From Alkalihalobacillus sp. LMS39 (GTDB taxonomy: Bacteria; Bacillota; Bacilli; Bacillales; Bacillaceae_F), in assembly GCF_022812285.1 (NCBI RefSeq), contig NZ_CP093300.1, forward strand, positions 2,542,001-2,606,000: a DNA stretch of 64,000 nucleotides, in the 5' to 3' direction. Of this stretch, positions 32,290-40,665 are shown one piece after another. Under the pieces are notes generated by a model. That model worked only from the letters and a program-made list of their open reading frames with translations, made no database searches and had not been told where the DNA came from. The first letter of the stretch is position 1. Each line of letters begins with the position of its first letter. Both the position numbers and the translations under genes were made by a program.

Positions 32290-33252
32290 ATGACGAAGAA
32301 GCTACAACAAATCCAACATATGATAAATGAAAAATATTCTGTTCATATCGAAAAAATCGAACAAGTAACAAATGAGATGTACAAGTGTACAGGAGGAAAG
32401 CACGTTTATTTTGCCCGTGTCACGAATTATCGAACATTAGAAGAACAAGAGGAAGAATTACAGTGGACTCAGTATTTGTTAAAAGAAGGGGTAGGTGTTG
32501 CTCGTGTAGTCTTATCGAACGACTATCACCAAATTGAACAAGGTTGGATCGATAAAGAAGTAGGTATCGTTTTATTTCAAGCAGCCCCTGGTATTCATCT
32601 CCCAAAGTCAAAATGGAATGCCGAAGTTTTTAAAAAAGTAGGAAAAGAAATCGGAAAACTGCACCGAGTCACTTTGAATTACGAGCAACAAAATCCTGTA
32701 ACACACCTTAAAGACTGGTTTGAACATGAGGAATATCAGTTTTCAAAGTATATACCAAAGGAAGAAACAACTATCCATAAAATCTGTGCCGATGTCGTTC
32801 AAGAAATCCAAAACATTTCAAGAAATCAGGATAATTACGGTTTAATCCATGGGGACATTTGGTTGGAAAACACACTTGTTAAACGAGAACTCGGTGTATC
32901 ATTTATTGATTTTCAAGATTGCGAAAAACACTTTTATATATATGACTTAGTCGTTCCAATATATTCAGCTCTTGAATTCTCATTTTCCGGCAATCAAAAT
33001 ATGAAAGACTATGCCAAGTCTATATGGGAAGCCTTGCTTGAAGGCTATACTCAGGAACATGACATTCCTTCAGATATGTTCTGTTATTTTCCACTGTTTT
33101 TTAAATTAAAGGAAGTGTTTGAATATAATCTAATGCATATGTATTGGGACAAAACAGCTATGACAGAAGAACAATACCGGATATTAAATTTGTATCGATT
33201 ACGATTAGAAAATGAAGAATCAAATAATCCATTTGACTTTATGCCGAGGTGA
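32290..33252 (+). CDS. Aminoglycoside phosphotransferase-fold kinase (APH/ChoK)
   Basis: 320 residues. The catalytic loop LIHGDIWLENTLV supplies Asp and Asn, and FIDFQDCEKHFYIYDL supplies the metal-binding Asp. The N-lobe is typical of APH family proteins. Chromosomal Bacillus members phosphorylate diverse small alcohols, so a resistance role should not be assumed. The ATG at 32290 follows AAGGTGA; a GTG at 32281 is less likely. The next gene starts 6 bases downstream. Confidence 0.82.
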   Translation: MTKKLQQIQHMINEKYSVHIEKIEQVTNEMYKCTGGKHVYFARVTNYRTLEEQEEELQWTQYLLKEGVGVARVVLSNDYHQIEQGWIDKEVGIVLFQAAPGIHLPKSKWNAEVFKKVGKEIGKLHRVTLNYEQQNPVTHLKDWFEHEEYQFSKYIPKEETTIHKICADVVQEIQNISRNQDNYGLIHGDIWLENTLVKRELGVSFIDFQDCEKHFYIYDLVVPIYSALEFSFSGNQNMKDYAKSIWEALLEGYTQEHDIPSDMFCYFPLFFKLKEVFEYNLMHMYWDKTAMTEEQYRILNLYRLRLENEESNNPFDFMPR

Positions 33253-33257
33253 TAAAG

Positions 33258-34292
33258 ATGACAAAGAATATAGAAAAAGATTTCAAAAATACGATGACCA
33301 AAGATAAGACATTTTCCGGTTCAGTCATTGTAAAAGAATACAATAAATCACATCAATATAGTAAAGGTTATGCACATCGTTCAGATAAAAGAGAAAACCA
33401 AACAAATACTCGGTTTGGCATTGCATCTGGATGTAAATTATTTACCGCGATTGCCATCTGTCAACTCGTACAAAATAAAAAACTTAGCTTTACAACGAAA
33501 CTGAGCGATTGTCTCCATTTCAATTTTCCCCATTATGATAACGAAATCACCATCCATCATCTGCTCACACATACGTCTGGTATTGCTGATTATTTTGATG
33601 AAGAGGAAATGGATGATTTTGAACAATTATGGGTGGACACGCCGATGTATCACTTGCGAAAGCTAACTGATTTTTTACCTCTTTTTCAAAATAAAAAAAT
33701 GAAGGGGAGAGTCGGGGAGCGATTCCATTATAATAATGCTGGTTTTATTTTACTTGGATTAGTTGTCGAACAAGTGACACAAATATCTTTTACTGAATAT
33801 GTCACTGAGCATATCTTTAAAAAACTAAACATGAAAGATTCAGGATATTTTGAATTAGATGCTCTCCCAGAAAACACAGCTCTCGGCTATATCGTCAATC
33901 CGGATGGAACATGGCGGACAAATATATATTCACTCCCCGTTAAAGGTGGGGCGGATGGAGGAGCGTTTGTCACAACAGAGGATATGGTTACGATATGGGA
34001 AGGTTTAATACAGCATAAATTGTTAAACGAGAAACTAACACAACGTTTGCTTACTTGTCATGCGAAAGATAAAGATGGGGAAGAAGACTATTACGGCTAT
34101 GGCGTATGGATTAAAAAACATCGTGGTGACATCATCAAGTATCATGTAATGGGCTATGATCCTGGAGTGAGCTTTCATTCGGCATTTTATCCAAATTATT
34201 CTGTGATTACCGTTGTTTGTTCGAATCAGTCAGAAGGAGCCTATGATATTGCGAAGAAACTTGAAGATTTGATTTTAATTGAGAATGAATGA
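33258..34292 (+). CDS. Serine hydrolase of the beta-lactamase/PBP4* fold
   Basis: 344 residues without a signal peptide, hence probably cytoplasmic. Active-site motifs: SGCK (S-x-x-K) with the nucleophile Ser, YNN (Y-x-N), and a degenerate third motif near HVMGYDPG. These class C-like esterases or peptidases act on varied ester or amide substrates. GAGGTGAT lies before the ATG at 33258, and the gene is tightly coupled to the kinase gene upstream, suggesting one pathway. Confidence 0.82.
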   Translation: MTKNIEKDFKNTMTKDKTFSGSVIVKEYNKSHQYSKGYAHRSDKRENQTNTRFGIASGCKLFTAIAICQLVQNKKLSFTTKLSDCLHFNFPHYDNEITIHHLLTHTSGIADYFDEEEMDDFEQLWVDTPMYHLRKLTDFLPLFQNKKMKGRVGERFHYNNAGFILLGLVVEQVTQISFTEYVTEHIFKKLNMKDSGYFELDALPENTALGYIVNPDGTWRTNIYSLPVKGGADGGAFVTTEDMVTIWEGLIQHKLLNEKLTQRLLTCHAKDKDGEEDYYGYGVWIKKHRGDIIKYHVMGYDPGVSFHSAFYPNYSVITVVCSNQSEGAYDIAKKLEDLILIENE

Positions 34293-34382
34293 ATTCACAT
34301 AATGCCCACTACAAGAATAAGATAGCCTAAGTGAAAAAATCGTTGTTTGTCTGGCTGGCATCTTGAATGGAGGTTTTAATTC

Positions 34383-34628
34383 ATGGCCGTAAACGTATTA
34401 TTTAACGGGATAAATGTTGGGCAATTCCAAAGTGGTAGTGGGATATTTTTTGGTACAAATAATGCTACAGGTTGGAACTCTCCCCAAAAACTAAATCAAA
34501 TTATCGCATCAAATGGTCAAGGGAATATCATTTCTGGAAACCTTGGAATCGTCAACGATCCGGATGGAGTCGATAATCCAAGTGCCGATCCAGATATTCA
34601 ACCATCTCTACAAAACCAAGTTCTTTAA
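34383..34628 (+). CDS. Short Gly/Asn-rich GerP-like protein 1
   Basis: 81 residues. It begins VLFNGINVGQFQSGSGIFFGTNNATGW and ends in an Asp/Pro-rich tail (NDPDGVDNPSADPDIQPS). It shares the pattern I-x-(I/V)-x3-S-G-(I/F)-F-x-G-x-N ... SGN with its neighbours and, more loosely, with GerPA/GerPF germination proteins. GGAGG precedes the ATG. I infer a spore-surface or coat-permeability role; this is not proven by sequence. Confidence 0.65.
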   Translation: MAVNVLFNGINVGQFQSGSGIFFGTNNATGWNSPQKLNQIIASNGQGNIISGNLGIVNDPDGVDNPSADPDIQPSLQNQVL

Positions 34629-34644
34629 CAAGTAGGAGGATAAA

Positions 34645-34830
34645 ATGAAAGGAAATACAATTATCCTCAATAATGTAAATGTCATGAATCTTTCGAATTG
34701 CTCAGGAATTTTTATAGGAAGCAATGTCCAGCATACATTCACTACAACAAGTCAAACGAAAACAGGCTTAGGAACGATATCGGGAAATAATAATTTCATT
34801 GTAAATAACAACAGTATCGTTACAGATTAG
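34645..34830 (+). CDS. Short Gly/Asn-rich GerP-like protein 2
   Basis: 61 residues: strand-rich IILNNVNVMNLSNCSGIFIGSN, then TGLGTISGNNNFIVNNN. Clearly the same small-protein family as the one encoded at 35516-35722 on the opposite strand. It starts 16 bases after the previous gene behind GTAGGAGGA, so they form a pair. Its stop codon overlaps the stop region of the convergent gene by 4 bases. Confidence 0.65.
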   Translation: MKGNTIILNNVNVMNLSNCSGIFIGSNVQHTFTTTSQTKTGLGTISGNNNFIVNNNSIVTD

Positions 34831-35096
34831 GTCGTTTTAGCTGCTAAGTCTTTAACCCAACTTGGAATTTCACTTTCAGGAATATTCATTGCTTCCAGTA
34901 CATCTGAGTCAATCACAACGGCTTTAGCATGGTCCAATTTATTTTGATCGCCACCAATCGTGCCAAATCCTTGCGTGTGCTTTTTTTGACTCCGAAAATT
35001 TATCGGAAAATTGTTTCCTATGTTTAAACAAGAAGCACCCTCGATCGTACCTATACGTAAAGTTCCAATTTCGATATTAGGGGATAAAATAGACAT
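34827..35096 (-). CDS. Short GerP-like protein 3
   Basis: 89 residues. The head IEIGTLRIGTIEGASCLNIGNNFPINF and then QGFGTIGGDQNKLDH repeat the local family pattern; the tail (DSDVLEAMNIPESEIPSWVKDL) is different. In GerPD/GerPE-like fashion it has the LNIGN element. The ATG at 35096 follows GGAGG by 6 bases. It is third in a leftward three-gene set. Confidence 0.6.
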   Translation of the reverse strand: MSILSPNIEIGTLRIGTIEGASCLNIGNNFPINFRSQKKHTQGFGTIGGDQNKLDHAKAVVIDSDVLEAMNIPESEIPSWVKDLAAKTT

Positions 35097-35107
35097 CAAA
35101 TTCCTCC

Positions 35108-35512
35108 TTAGCTGTTTTCGGTATCAAATGTAAAGCTATATCCTTTTTTTGTTTTATTTATGCTCATCACTTCTTGTTGATTCGTTGACTTATCAGTTTG
35201 TTTTTTGGATGTTTGAAATGGAAGGAGAGTTTCTTCTTCTTTTTCTTTTTTATCAACGGTTATTCCAAAATTGTTTCCTATATTTAAAGCACCGCTTAAC
35301 TCTTCAATATCAAGACTTTCCAGCTTTAATGTTAGTTGCTCTAATGTCGGCTTATCTAGTACGACCTTTTCAATATGAATCGTTTCCACTAATTTACGAT
35401 TCATAGATTCGGTCATTGCCATTTCAATACTGTCAAGGCGCTCGGATAATTGTTCAATTGCTTGAACTAACAGTAAGTCTTTCTCTCGATTTTTTTTGCG
35501 AAAGGGGAACAT
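35108..35512 (-). CDS. GerPC-like coiled-coil protein
   Basis: 134 residues. The N-terminal coiled coil (LLLVQAIEQLSERLDSIEMAM) is followed by IHIEKVVLDKPTLEQLTLKLESLDIEELSGALNIGNNFGI, the arrangement of B. subtilis GerPC (coiled coil then a short beta element). The ALNIGNNF segment is shared with the neighbouring protein 3. The C-terminal tail is polar. The two minus-strand neighbours lie within 10 bases. Assignment by layout and motif. Confidence 0.6.
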   Translation of the reverse strand: MFPFRKKNREKDLLLVQAIEQLSERLDSIEMAMTESMNRKLVETIHIEKVVLDKPTLEQLTLKLESLDIEELSGALNIGNNFGITVDKKEKEEETLLPFQTSKKQTDKSTNQQEVMSINKTKKGYSFTFDTENS

Positions 35513-35515
35513 ATA

Positions 35516-35722
35516 TTACTCTTTAAAATTAGTGGATTGATGTAGCGGCCTTACACTGAAATGACTTTTCAAAACAAGATTGGAATCACCTGAAACAGAA
35601 CCTAAGCCTTCTTTTTCGGTGGACTGATGAGTAAAGTTAATTTGTGTATTGTCATTGCCATAAAAGAACCCCGATGATTTAGAAATATTATTAATGGTAA
35701 TATCAATTAGCTTTACATTCAC
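35516..35722 (-). CDS. Short Gly/Asn-rich GerP-like protein 4
   Basis: About 68 residues: VKLIDITINNISKSSGFFYGNDNTQINF, then GLGSVSGDSNLVL. Same family as protein 2. A GTG at 35722 lies 8 bases after AAAGGGG; GTG 35731 and TTG 35725 are alternatives. First gene of the leftward set, divergent from the alpha-crystallin-like gene. Confidence 0.6.
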   Translation of the reverse strand: MNVKLIDITINNISKSSGFFYGNDNTQINFTHQSTEKEGLGSVSGDSNLVLKSHFSVRPLHQSTNFKE

Positions 35723-35771
35723 CAAATACACCCCTTTAGCGTAAATATCTATTAATAGCTTATTAGGATGA

Positions 35772-35786
35772 ATGATGCTTTATTAT
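35772..35786 (-). promoter_or_regulatory. 15-base element shared with position 36780
   Basis: On the minus strand this reads ATAATAAAGCATCAT, identical to 36780-36794 on the plus strand. It sits in the divergent promoter region of the GerP-like cluster, about 50 bases before the leftward start. Confidence 0.4.
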
Positions 35787-35815
35787 CATTTTTTTAAAGG
35801 TAGGAGAGGACATAC

Positions 35816-36388
35816 ATGGAGAAACAAGAGCCCCTTTTCCATTGGGATCATTTTCGTAAGGAAGTGTTACAACGATTTGGTGTCGATAAAGAAACGGTGA
35901 CGTTAAATAATATGGATATGTCGTGGATTAATCAATATGTTGAACATATTATTAAAAACTCGGTTCCAAATAACGTAATCCATATTGACGATGAAGAACT
36001 GGGAAAGGAAGAGAAAGAAGAGGAGAGGGTACCTACTGCGTACTCGTATCAATCAGAACAGGTAAACAAGAAAAATACCCGTACCAATTCAGTTCGTTCT
36101 AAAGAGCAAGCCATCGCAAAAATTGAACCCGAGACATTTGAAACAATTGACCATATCATATTACTTTTTTCCATTGCTAAAAAACAAGCGGAACAATTAA
36201 GATTCTTTTTACATGGAAACAGTATCCTTGTCCGTCACATTGAAACGGGGGAAGAACAAAAGATAAAGCTCCCAAGCGGCATTTCCATTTACGAAGCAAC
36301 AGCATACCATAAAGACAATACATTAGAAATTCGGATAAAAAAAGATGATGACATAAACACCGTGCCAATTCCTATTGAATTTAAATAA
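35816..36388 (+). CDS. Alpha-crystallin-like (Hsp20-type) protein of GerP-like cluster
   Basis: 190 residues. The N-terminal part (1-50; FHWDHFRKEVLQRFGVDKE) is helical, followed by a charged linker. The C-terminal part (about 105-190) looks like a small heat-shock/CotP-like beta domain ending YEATAYHKDNTLEIRIKKDDD. Strongly charged and without Cys. A truncated, roughly 90% identical copy of its C-terminal 75 codons lies at 38817-39050. GTAGGAGAGG precedes the ATG. Co-location with GerP-like genes suggests a spore-coat or assembly role. Confidence 0.6.
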   Translation: MEKQEPLFHWDHFRKEVLQRFGVDKETVTLNNMDMSWINQYVEHIIKNSVPNNVIHIDDEELGKEEKEEERVPTAYSYQSEQVNKKNTRTNSVRSKEQAIAKIEPETFETIDHIILLFSIAKKQAEQLRFFLHGNSILVRHIETGEEQKIKLPSGISIYEATAYHKDNTLEIRIKKDDDINTVPIPIEFK

Positions 36389-36401
36389 CAATATATTCGC
36401 A

Positions 36402-36535
36402 GCGGACATCTGTTCCGTTATATAAGGAAAACAGGCGATATCTCAGGTTATTTCGGACATACGTTCCGTTATTAGACGAAAATTCATGCCAAACACTCTG
36501 ATTTTGATAAGATAACGGAACGTATGTCCGCTATA
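36402..36535. repeat. Dispersed palindromic repeat R1, copy 3
   Basis: Forward motifs at 36402 (CGGACATCTGTTCCGTTAT) and 36454 (CGGACATACGTTCCGTTAT), reverse motif ATAACGGAACGTATGTCCG at 36513. It lies inside the segment duplicated at 38817-39200. Confidence 0.8.
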
Positions 36536-36779
36536 ATTCTGTGAATGTGTAAAGAAATATCATTTTTGCCCAATATCGAGATTAAACTTTAACAGAGCTT
36601 AAGAGATAAAACATAGCGCGCTCACCGTTCCTGTTTGATAATAGGTACGTTTTTTATGTGCTTTTTCACTAACAAACGTTAAACTTTTGTTTTTTAACTG
36701 AATGATTATATTTAGTTTATTACAAATATAGGAGCGGGTTGTGCCCCCCCATAAATCCCCACAAAAATATACTCCTTTT

Positions 36780-36794
36780 ATAATAAAGCATCAT
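36780..36794 (+). promoter_or_regulatory. 15-base element, second copy
   Basis: ATAATAAAGCATCAT, identical to the minus-strand element at 35772-35786. Here it lies about 30 bases upstream of a decayed small gene with a good ribosome site. Confidence 0.4.
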
Positions 36795-36822
36795 AACAAT
36801 AGCGATGTAAAGGAGTAGAATC

Positions 36823-36961
36823 ATGGAATTGACTCAGCTATAACAAAATAAAAAATGGTCAAATCGCAAAAGCGGAATTCGGTGGTGAAACGTGGCAAGT
36901 TATAGTTATAATGATTACTGGAATATTTCGGTATTTTGTAATCAAGGACCATCAGATTTAG
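36823..36961 (+). pseudogene. Decayed small gene with early frameshift
   Basis: AAAGGAG and an ATG are followed by only MELTQL before a TAA. The next frame continues open for about 40 codons (YNKIKNGQIAKAEFGGETW ... FRYFVIKDHQI) to a TAG at 36959. A single small indel near 36839 would join them. The rest of the 36540-37057 stretch shows no gene. Confidence 0.3.
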
Positions 36962-37057
36962 TGACGCTATCGTTTAGTAACCTTTCCTATGAATCTTAAA
37001 TTGCTGTTTGATAGAGGCTGTGAGATAATTTTCGTAGAGAAGGTTAGGAGTGATGAA

Positions 37058-38248
37058 ATGACTTCCACTAAAACAAATTACCATAGTGCATTGAAAAATG
37101 TTGCTGAAATTTTTGACCCGCCGATTGCCCAAATGCGCTTGCACTTCCAACGAGAATCCTCATTGCAAAAATGGCCGGTTCATTTGCTTCTATTGCAATT
37201 CAAAGATATTGCAAAACTGACAAAAGTTTTTAAAGATATAAAGAATATAAATTTCTCTGCTATTCCTTTAATTGGTACTGCTTTACCAGCAATCGTGACC
37301 TTAATAAATTCCGAATTAAACAATTGGGTTATAGCAGGGGGCAGCATAGGATTATACATATTTTTGTTTCTTTGTGGAATACCATATTACTTTTTGAAGA
37401 TGATATCTATTGAAGAAAAAGAATATTTTCACATCGGTGCTTATCGGAAGTTCTGTTCAACAGAATACAAAGCCTTCAGTCGATTTCTTAATGAGGATAA
37501 CCTTAGTTTTGGAGGTTTATATGATTATGTTACAGGGGTATTAACAAAACAGGCAGATGAACTAAAGATCGTTGAGATCGTTACGAAACAATACAATTTA
37601 GAGAAAGAAGAGTTAAGACGAGAGAATAAAGAGATTCGAGAAAAAGGCGAAAAGAGCGAACAGTTGATTGTTGATTATTACAACGATTTGATAAATGAAC
37701 TAAACGAAGAAATAGGTGTAACTGAAACTGGATTAAGATACTTAAATGAGCTTCTTGCAGATATTACTAATGTAATGTATCGAATGGTGAATAATTGTTT
37801 TGGAGTCTCTGATTTAAAAATATTATCGGGCATAACCCTATACAAACTAGATGGAGATATGCTCTTTAAATTGGCGGATGAAGGAACAAGTGGGAGTAAT
37901 CCAAATAGAATTGAAGTTAATGAAGAAAACGCACAGCGATATTCAATGCTTGCCGTACTTGATAAAGATAACCATTCACCGAAGAAAAATCAACCTAGAG
38001 ATGGGTACTATATCATCTCTCATAAAATGAAAATGCAAAAGGAAAATCACAAGGTAGATACCTGGATTATCAACTTCCATGTAAATAAAGAGTTAAATAA
38101 TAAAGCATGGCAACTTTTGTTAGATTATGATATTATCAGTAATAAGGAAGTGTATAGAATTTTTCATGCTTTATGTTTATTTTTATACACGAATACTGGT
38201 ACAAAAAAGGAGGTCGTTGATGATGTCAGCACTAAAGGAACGAGTTGA
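37058..38248 (+). CDS. Two-TM coiled-coil protein, unknown, possible GAF-like C-domain
   Basis: 396 residues. Two adjacent TM helices (about residues 75-92 and 98-120, LINSELNNWVIAGG between), then a coiled coil (about 180-240, EKEELRRENKEIREKGEKSEQ) and a C-terminal alpha/beta domain (about 245-385: ILSGITLYKLDGDMLFKLADEG ... DTWIINFHVNK) whose strand order resembles a GAF sensor domain. No catalytic motif recognised. The ATG at 37058 follows GGAGTGATG; the earlier frame from 36989 has no ribosome site. Its end overlaps the next small gene. The gene is bracketed by duplicated sequence, suggesting an acquired island. Confidence 0.65.
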   Translation: MTSTKTNYHSALKNVAEIFDPPIAQMRLHFQRESSLQKWPVHLLLLQFKDIAKLTKVFKDIKNINFSAIPLIGTALPAIVTLINSELNNWVIAGGSIGLYIFLFLCGIPYYFLKMISIEEKEYFHIGAYRKFCSTEYKAFSRFLNEDNLSFGGLYDYVTGVLTKQADELKIVEIVTKQYNLEKEELRRENKEIREKGEKSEQLIVDYYNDLINELNEEIGVTETGLRYLNELLADITNVMYRMVNNCFGVSDLKILSGITLYKLDGDMLFKLADEGTSGSNPNRIEVNEENAQRYSMLAVLDKDNHSPKKNQPRDGYYIISHKMKMQKENHKVDTWIINFHVNKELNNKAWQLLLDYDIISNKEVYRIFHALCLFLYTNTGTKKEVVDDVSTKGTS

Positions 38249-38363
38249 AACTGTTAAGCTTAAATCCCAACGACAAATAAATGAGGAACGAAGAAAACAA
38301 AGAGAAAAAAGGATCGCTCAGGCAAAACTTGATGTTGAAATGCTACGAAAACATAAAAAGTAA
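38220..38363 (+). CDS. Small basic coiled-coil protein, 47 residues
   Basis: AAAAAGGAGG lies 6 bases before paired ATGs at 38220 and 38223. The product is a single charged helix (VKLKSQRQINEERRKQREKRIAQAKLDVEM). It overlaps the last codons of the two-TM gene, so the two are probably translationally linked. It resembles the 48-residue protein at 38461-38607. Function unknown. Confidence 0.6.
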   Translation: MMSALKERVETVKLKSQRQINEERRKQREKRIAQAKLDVEMLRKHKK

Positions 38364-38398
38364 GAGGTAAGGTGGAACAAACCCTTATCTCTTTTTTC
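38362..38398 (+). terminator. Rho-independent terminator
   Basis: AAGAGGTAAGG / CCTTATCTCTT followed by TTTT, with one mismatch. Confidence 0.8.
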
Positions 38399-38460
38399 AT
38401 GTATAAATTCACCTTCCGATGCCATAAACTGTACTAATCACATGTGGGGAAGGTGAGCGA

Positions 38461-38607
38461 ATGAAAAAAGTAGTGGATTTAATGAAGTGGCCAAGAACTG
38501 TGCCTCAACCTACTATGGATGAAGTTTTAAAAAGAAAAAAAGAGGAGCGCGAAAAAAAGATCAATGAAACTATGAGAAAAGTAAATGAAATTAGAAGACG
38601 TTCATAG
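38461..38607 (+). CDS. Small charged protein, 48 residues
   Basis: AAGGTGAG precedes the ATG. It reads MKKVVDLMKWPRTVPQPTMDEV, then a charged helix KRKKEEREKKINETMRK. The helix is of the same type as in the preceding small protein, which suggests a related pair. No family recognised. Confidence 0.5.
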   Translation: MKKVVDLMKWPRTVPQPTMDEVLKRKKEEREKKINETMRKVNEIRRRS

Positions 38608-38816
38608 CATATAGTTTGAAAACTAAAAAGGACGCTGTTGAAAAAAATATAATTCAGAAGAAGTGCTTTAAAACAAAGAAACTGAAAGTCCAATTGGTTA
38701 CCATAATAATAATTGTTCAATTCATTTTCGAAGTTCCTAGATAGGAGCTTTTTTTATTCTATTAGGACATCAGTGATTTTTGTAAAAGGGAAACAGTATG
38801 GGAGAGAAGAAGGTAT
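38608..38816 (+). other. Gene-free spacer with terminator
   Basis: No supported gene. A terminator-like hairpin AGTTCCTA-GA-TAGGAGCTTTTTTT lies at 38729-38753. The duplicated segment begins near 38817. Confidence 0.5.
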
Positions 38817-39050
38817 ATTATTTTACTTATTTCCGTTTCTAAAAAACAGGCAGAACAATTAAGATTCTTTTTACATGGAAACAGTATCCTTGTTCGCCAC
38901 ATTAAAACGGGAGAAGAACAAAAGCTAAGGCTACCAAGCGGCATTTCCATTTACGAAGCAACAGCATACCATAAAGACAATACATTAGAAATTCGGATAA
39001 AAAAAGATGATGACATACACACCGTGCCAATTCCTATTGAATTTAAATAA
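38817..39050 (+). pseudogene. Truncated duplicate of alpha-crystallin-like gene
   Basis: An open frame starting ILLISVSKKQAEQLRFFLHG and ending PIPIEFK-stop repeats the C-terminal 75 codons of the gene at 35816-36388 with about 90% base identity. The first 110 or so codons, the start and the ribosome site are missing. The similarity continues past the stop into R1 repeat copy 4. Confidence 0.8.
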
Positions 39051-39061
39051 CAATAAATTCG

Positions 39062-39248
39062 CAGCGGACATATGTTCCGTTAAATAACGAAAACAGGTGT
39101 TTTTTCAGGTCATTTCGGACATACGTTCCGTTATTAGGCGAAAATTTAATCCAGACACTATGATTTTAGTAAGATAAAGGAACATATGTCCGATAACATA
39201 ATAAAAACCGCTTTTTTAATCAAGTAACGGATTTGTTGTCCGCTAAAT
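39062..39248. repeat. Dispersed palindromic repeat R1, copy 4
   Basis: Forward motifs CGGACATATGTTCCGTTAA (39065) and CGGACATACGTTCCGTTAT (39117), reverse motifs AGGAACATATGTCCGATAA (39179) and a weaker TAACGGATTTGTTGTCCGCT (39225). The first three belong to the duplicated block. Confidence 0.8.
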
Positions 39249-39318
39249 TTCCGGATGGAAGTAGAGCCTTAATAAAAACATTCAAAAAAACTAACCCTCT
39301 TTTCATTTTCGTTAAAGA

Positions 39319-40016
<698 letters not shown>

Positions 40017-40052
40017 AAACGAAAACCTCCCAGAAAAATTTAAAATATATAT

Positions 40053-40078
40053 CAACAAGAAGTATATACTTCTTGTTG
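40053..40078. promoter_or_regulatory. 26-bp perfect palindrome upstream of FAD gene
   Basis: CAACAAGAAGTAT followed immediately by its exact reverse complement, about 40 bases before the ribosome site. It is a candidate operator or RNA hairpin. Confidence 0.55.
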
Positions 40079-40088
40079 TTTACAAATT

Positions 40089-40110
40089 AATAGTTGCTAT
40101 AACAACCATT
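40089..40110 (-). promoter_or_regulatory. Putative MarR operator, copy 1
   Basis: A 22-base block starting AATAGTTGCTATA and ending ACCATT. It matches the block at 40561-40582 in all but about three positions; each lies upstream of a minus-strand gene. Confidence 0.55.
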
Positions 40111-40123
40111 CTATATAAAAATA

Positions 40124-40552
40124 CTAATCTAAATTATTACTTATTTTTGTAAGTATCCGATCTAATTGTTCTAATTCTTGCTTTGTTAATCCACCACTCA
40201 CTAGTTCGTTGAATTGTTCAGCGACTGGGACTACTTTTCCACCTAACTCTTCCCCTTTTCCGGTTACAAAAAGCTTGATAGAACGCTTATCATGAGGACA
40301 GGATTGTCTTTTAATAAAACCTTTTTGTTCAAGATTAGAAGCCATTCTTGCAATATTTGTTTTATCTTTATTTAGTTTTGCTGCGATTTGAGACTGTGTA
40401 AGACCGTCTTGCTCCCATAGCAACATCATAATTAAGTTTTGTTCTGGTGCGATATTAAACGGTTCCAGCTTAGATTTAATGTAACCGGTTAACTTTAAAT
40501 CGACCTTATGTAATTTTATACTAATATATTCCTGCAAAGACAGCATCTTCAT
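40124..40552 (-). CDS. MarR family transcriptional regulator
   Basis: 142 residues. The winged helix (about 30-95) includes LTQSQIAAKLNKDKTNIARMASNLEQKGFIKRQSCPHDKRSIKLFVT, with the Asp-x-Arg wing. One Cys (in SCPHDKR) sits in the wing, unlike the N-terminal sensing Cys of OhrR. It lies upstream of the FAD oxidoreductase on the same strand, and both have the same 22-base element in front, so it probably represses both. Confidence 0.88.
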   Translation of the reverse strand: MKMLSLQEYISIKLHKVDLKLTGYIKSKLEPFNIAPEQNLIMMLLWEQDGLTQSQIAAKLNKDKTNIARMASNLEQKGFIKRQSCPHDKRSIKLFVTGKGEELGGKVVPVAEQFNELVSGGLTKQELEQLDRILTKISNNLD

Positions 40553-40560
40553 CCCTCACA

Positions 40561-40582
40561 AATAGTTGCTATACATACCATT
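40561..40582 (-). promoter_or_regulatory. Putative MarR operator, copy 2
   Basis: The second copy of the AATAGTTGCTATA...ACCATT block, starting 9 bases upstream of the marR start codon. Confidence 0.55.
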
Positions 40583-40629
40583 TCATTTTCATGTTACTTA
40601 GTTTTCATCATTTTGTCAAATATAATCTA

Positions 40630-40662
40630 AAGCCCCCTCAGAAATGAGGAGGCGGTTTGTTT
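40630..40662 (-). terminator. Terminator of amylase gene
   Basis: GCCCCCTC / GAGGAGGC-type stem with an AGAAAT loop, just past the stop of the minus-strand amylase. Confidence 0.7.
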
Positions 40663-40665
40663 CAG

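Noticed and set aside
32290-34292. Phosphotransferase plus beta-lactamase-fold pair as antibiotic resistance genes
   Set aside because: The families are broad. The beta-lactamase-fold protein lacks a signal peptide and a standard KTG motif, and no mobile element is beside them, so resistance is not supported.
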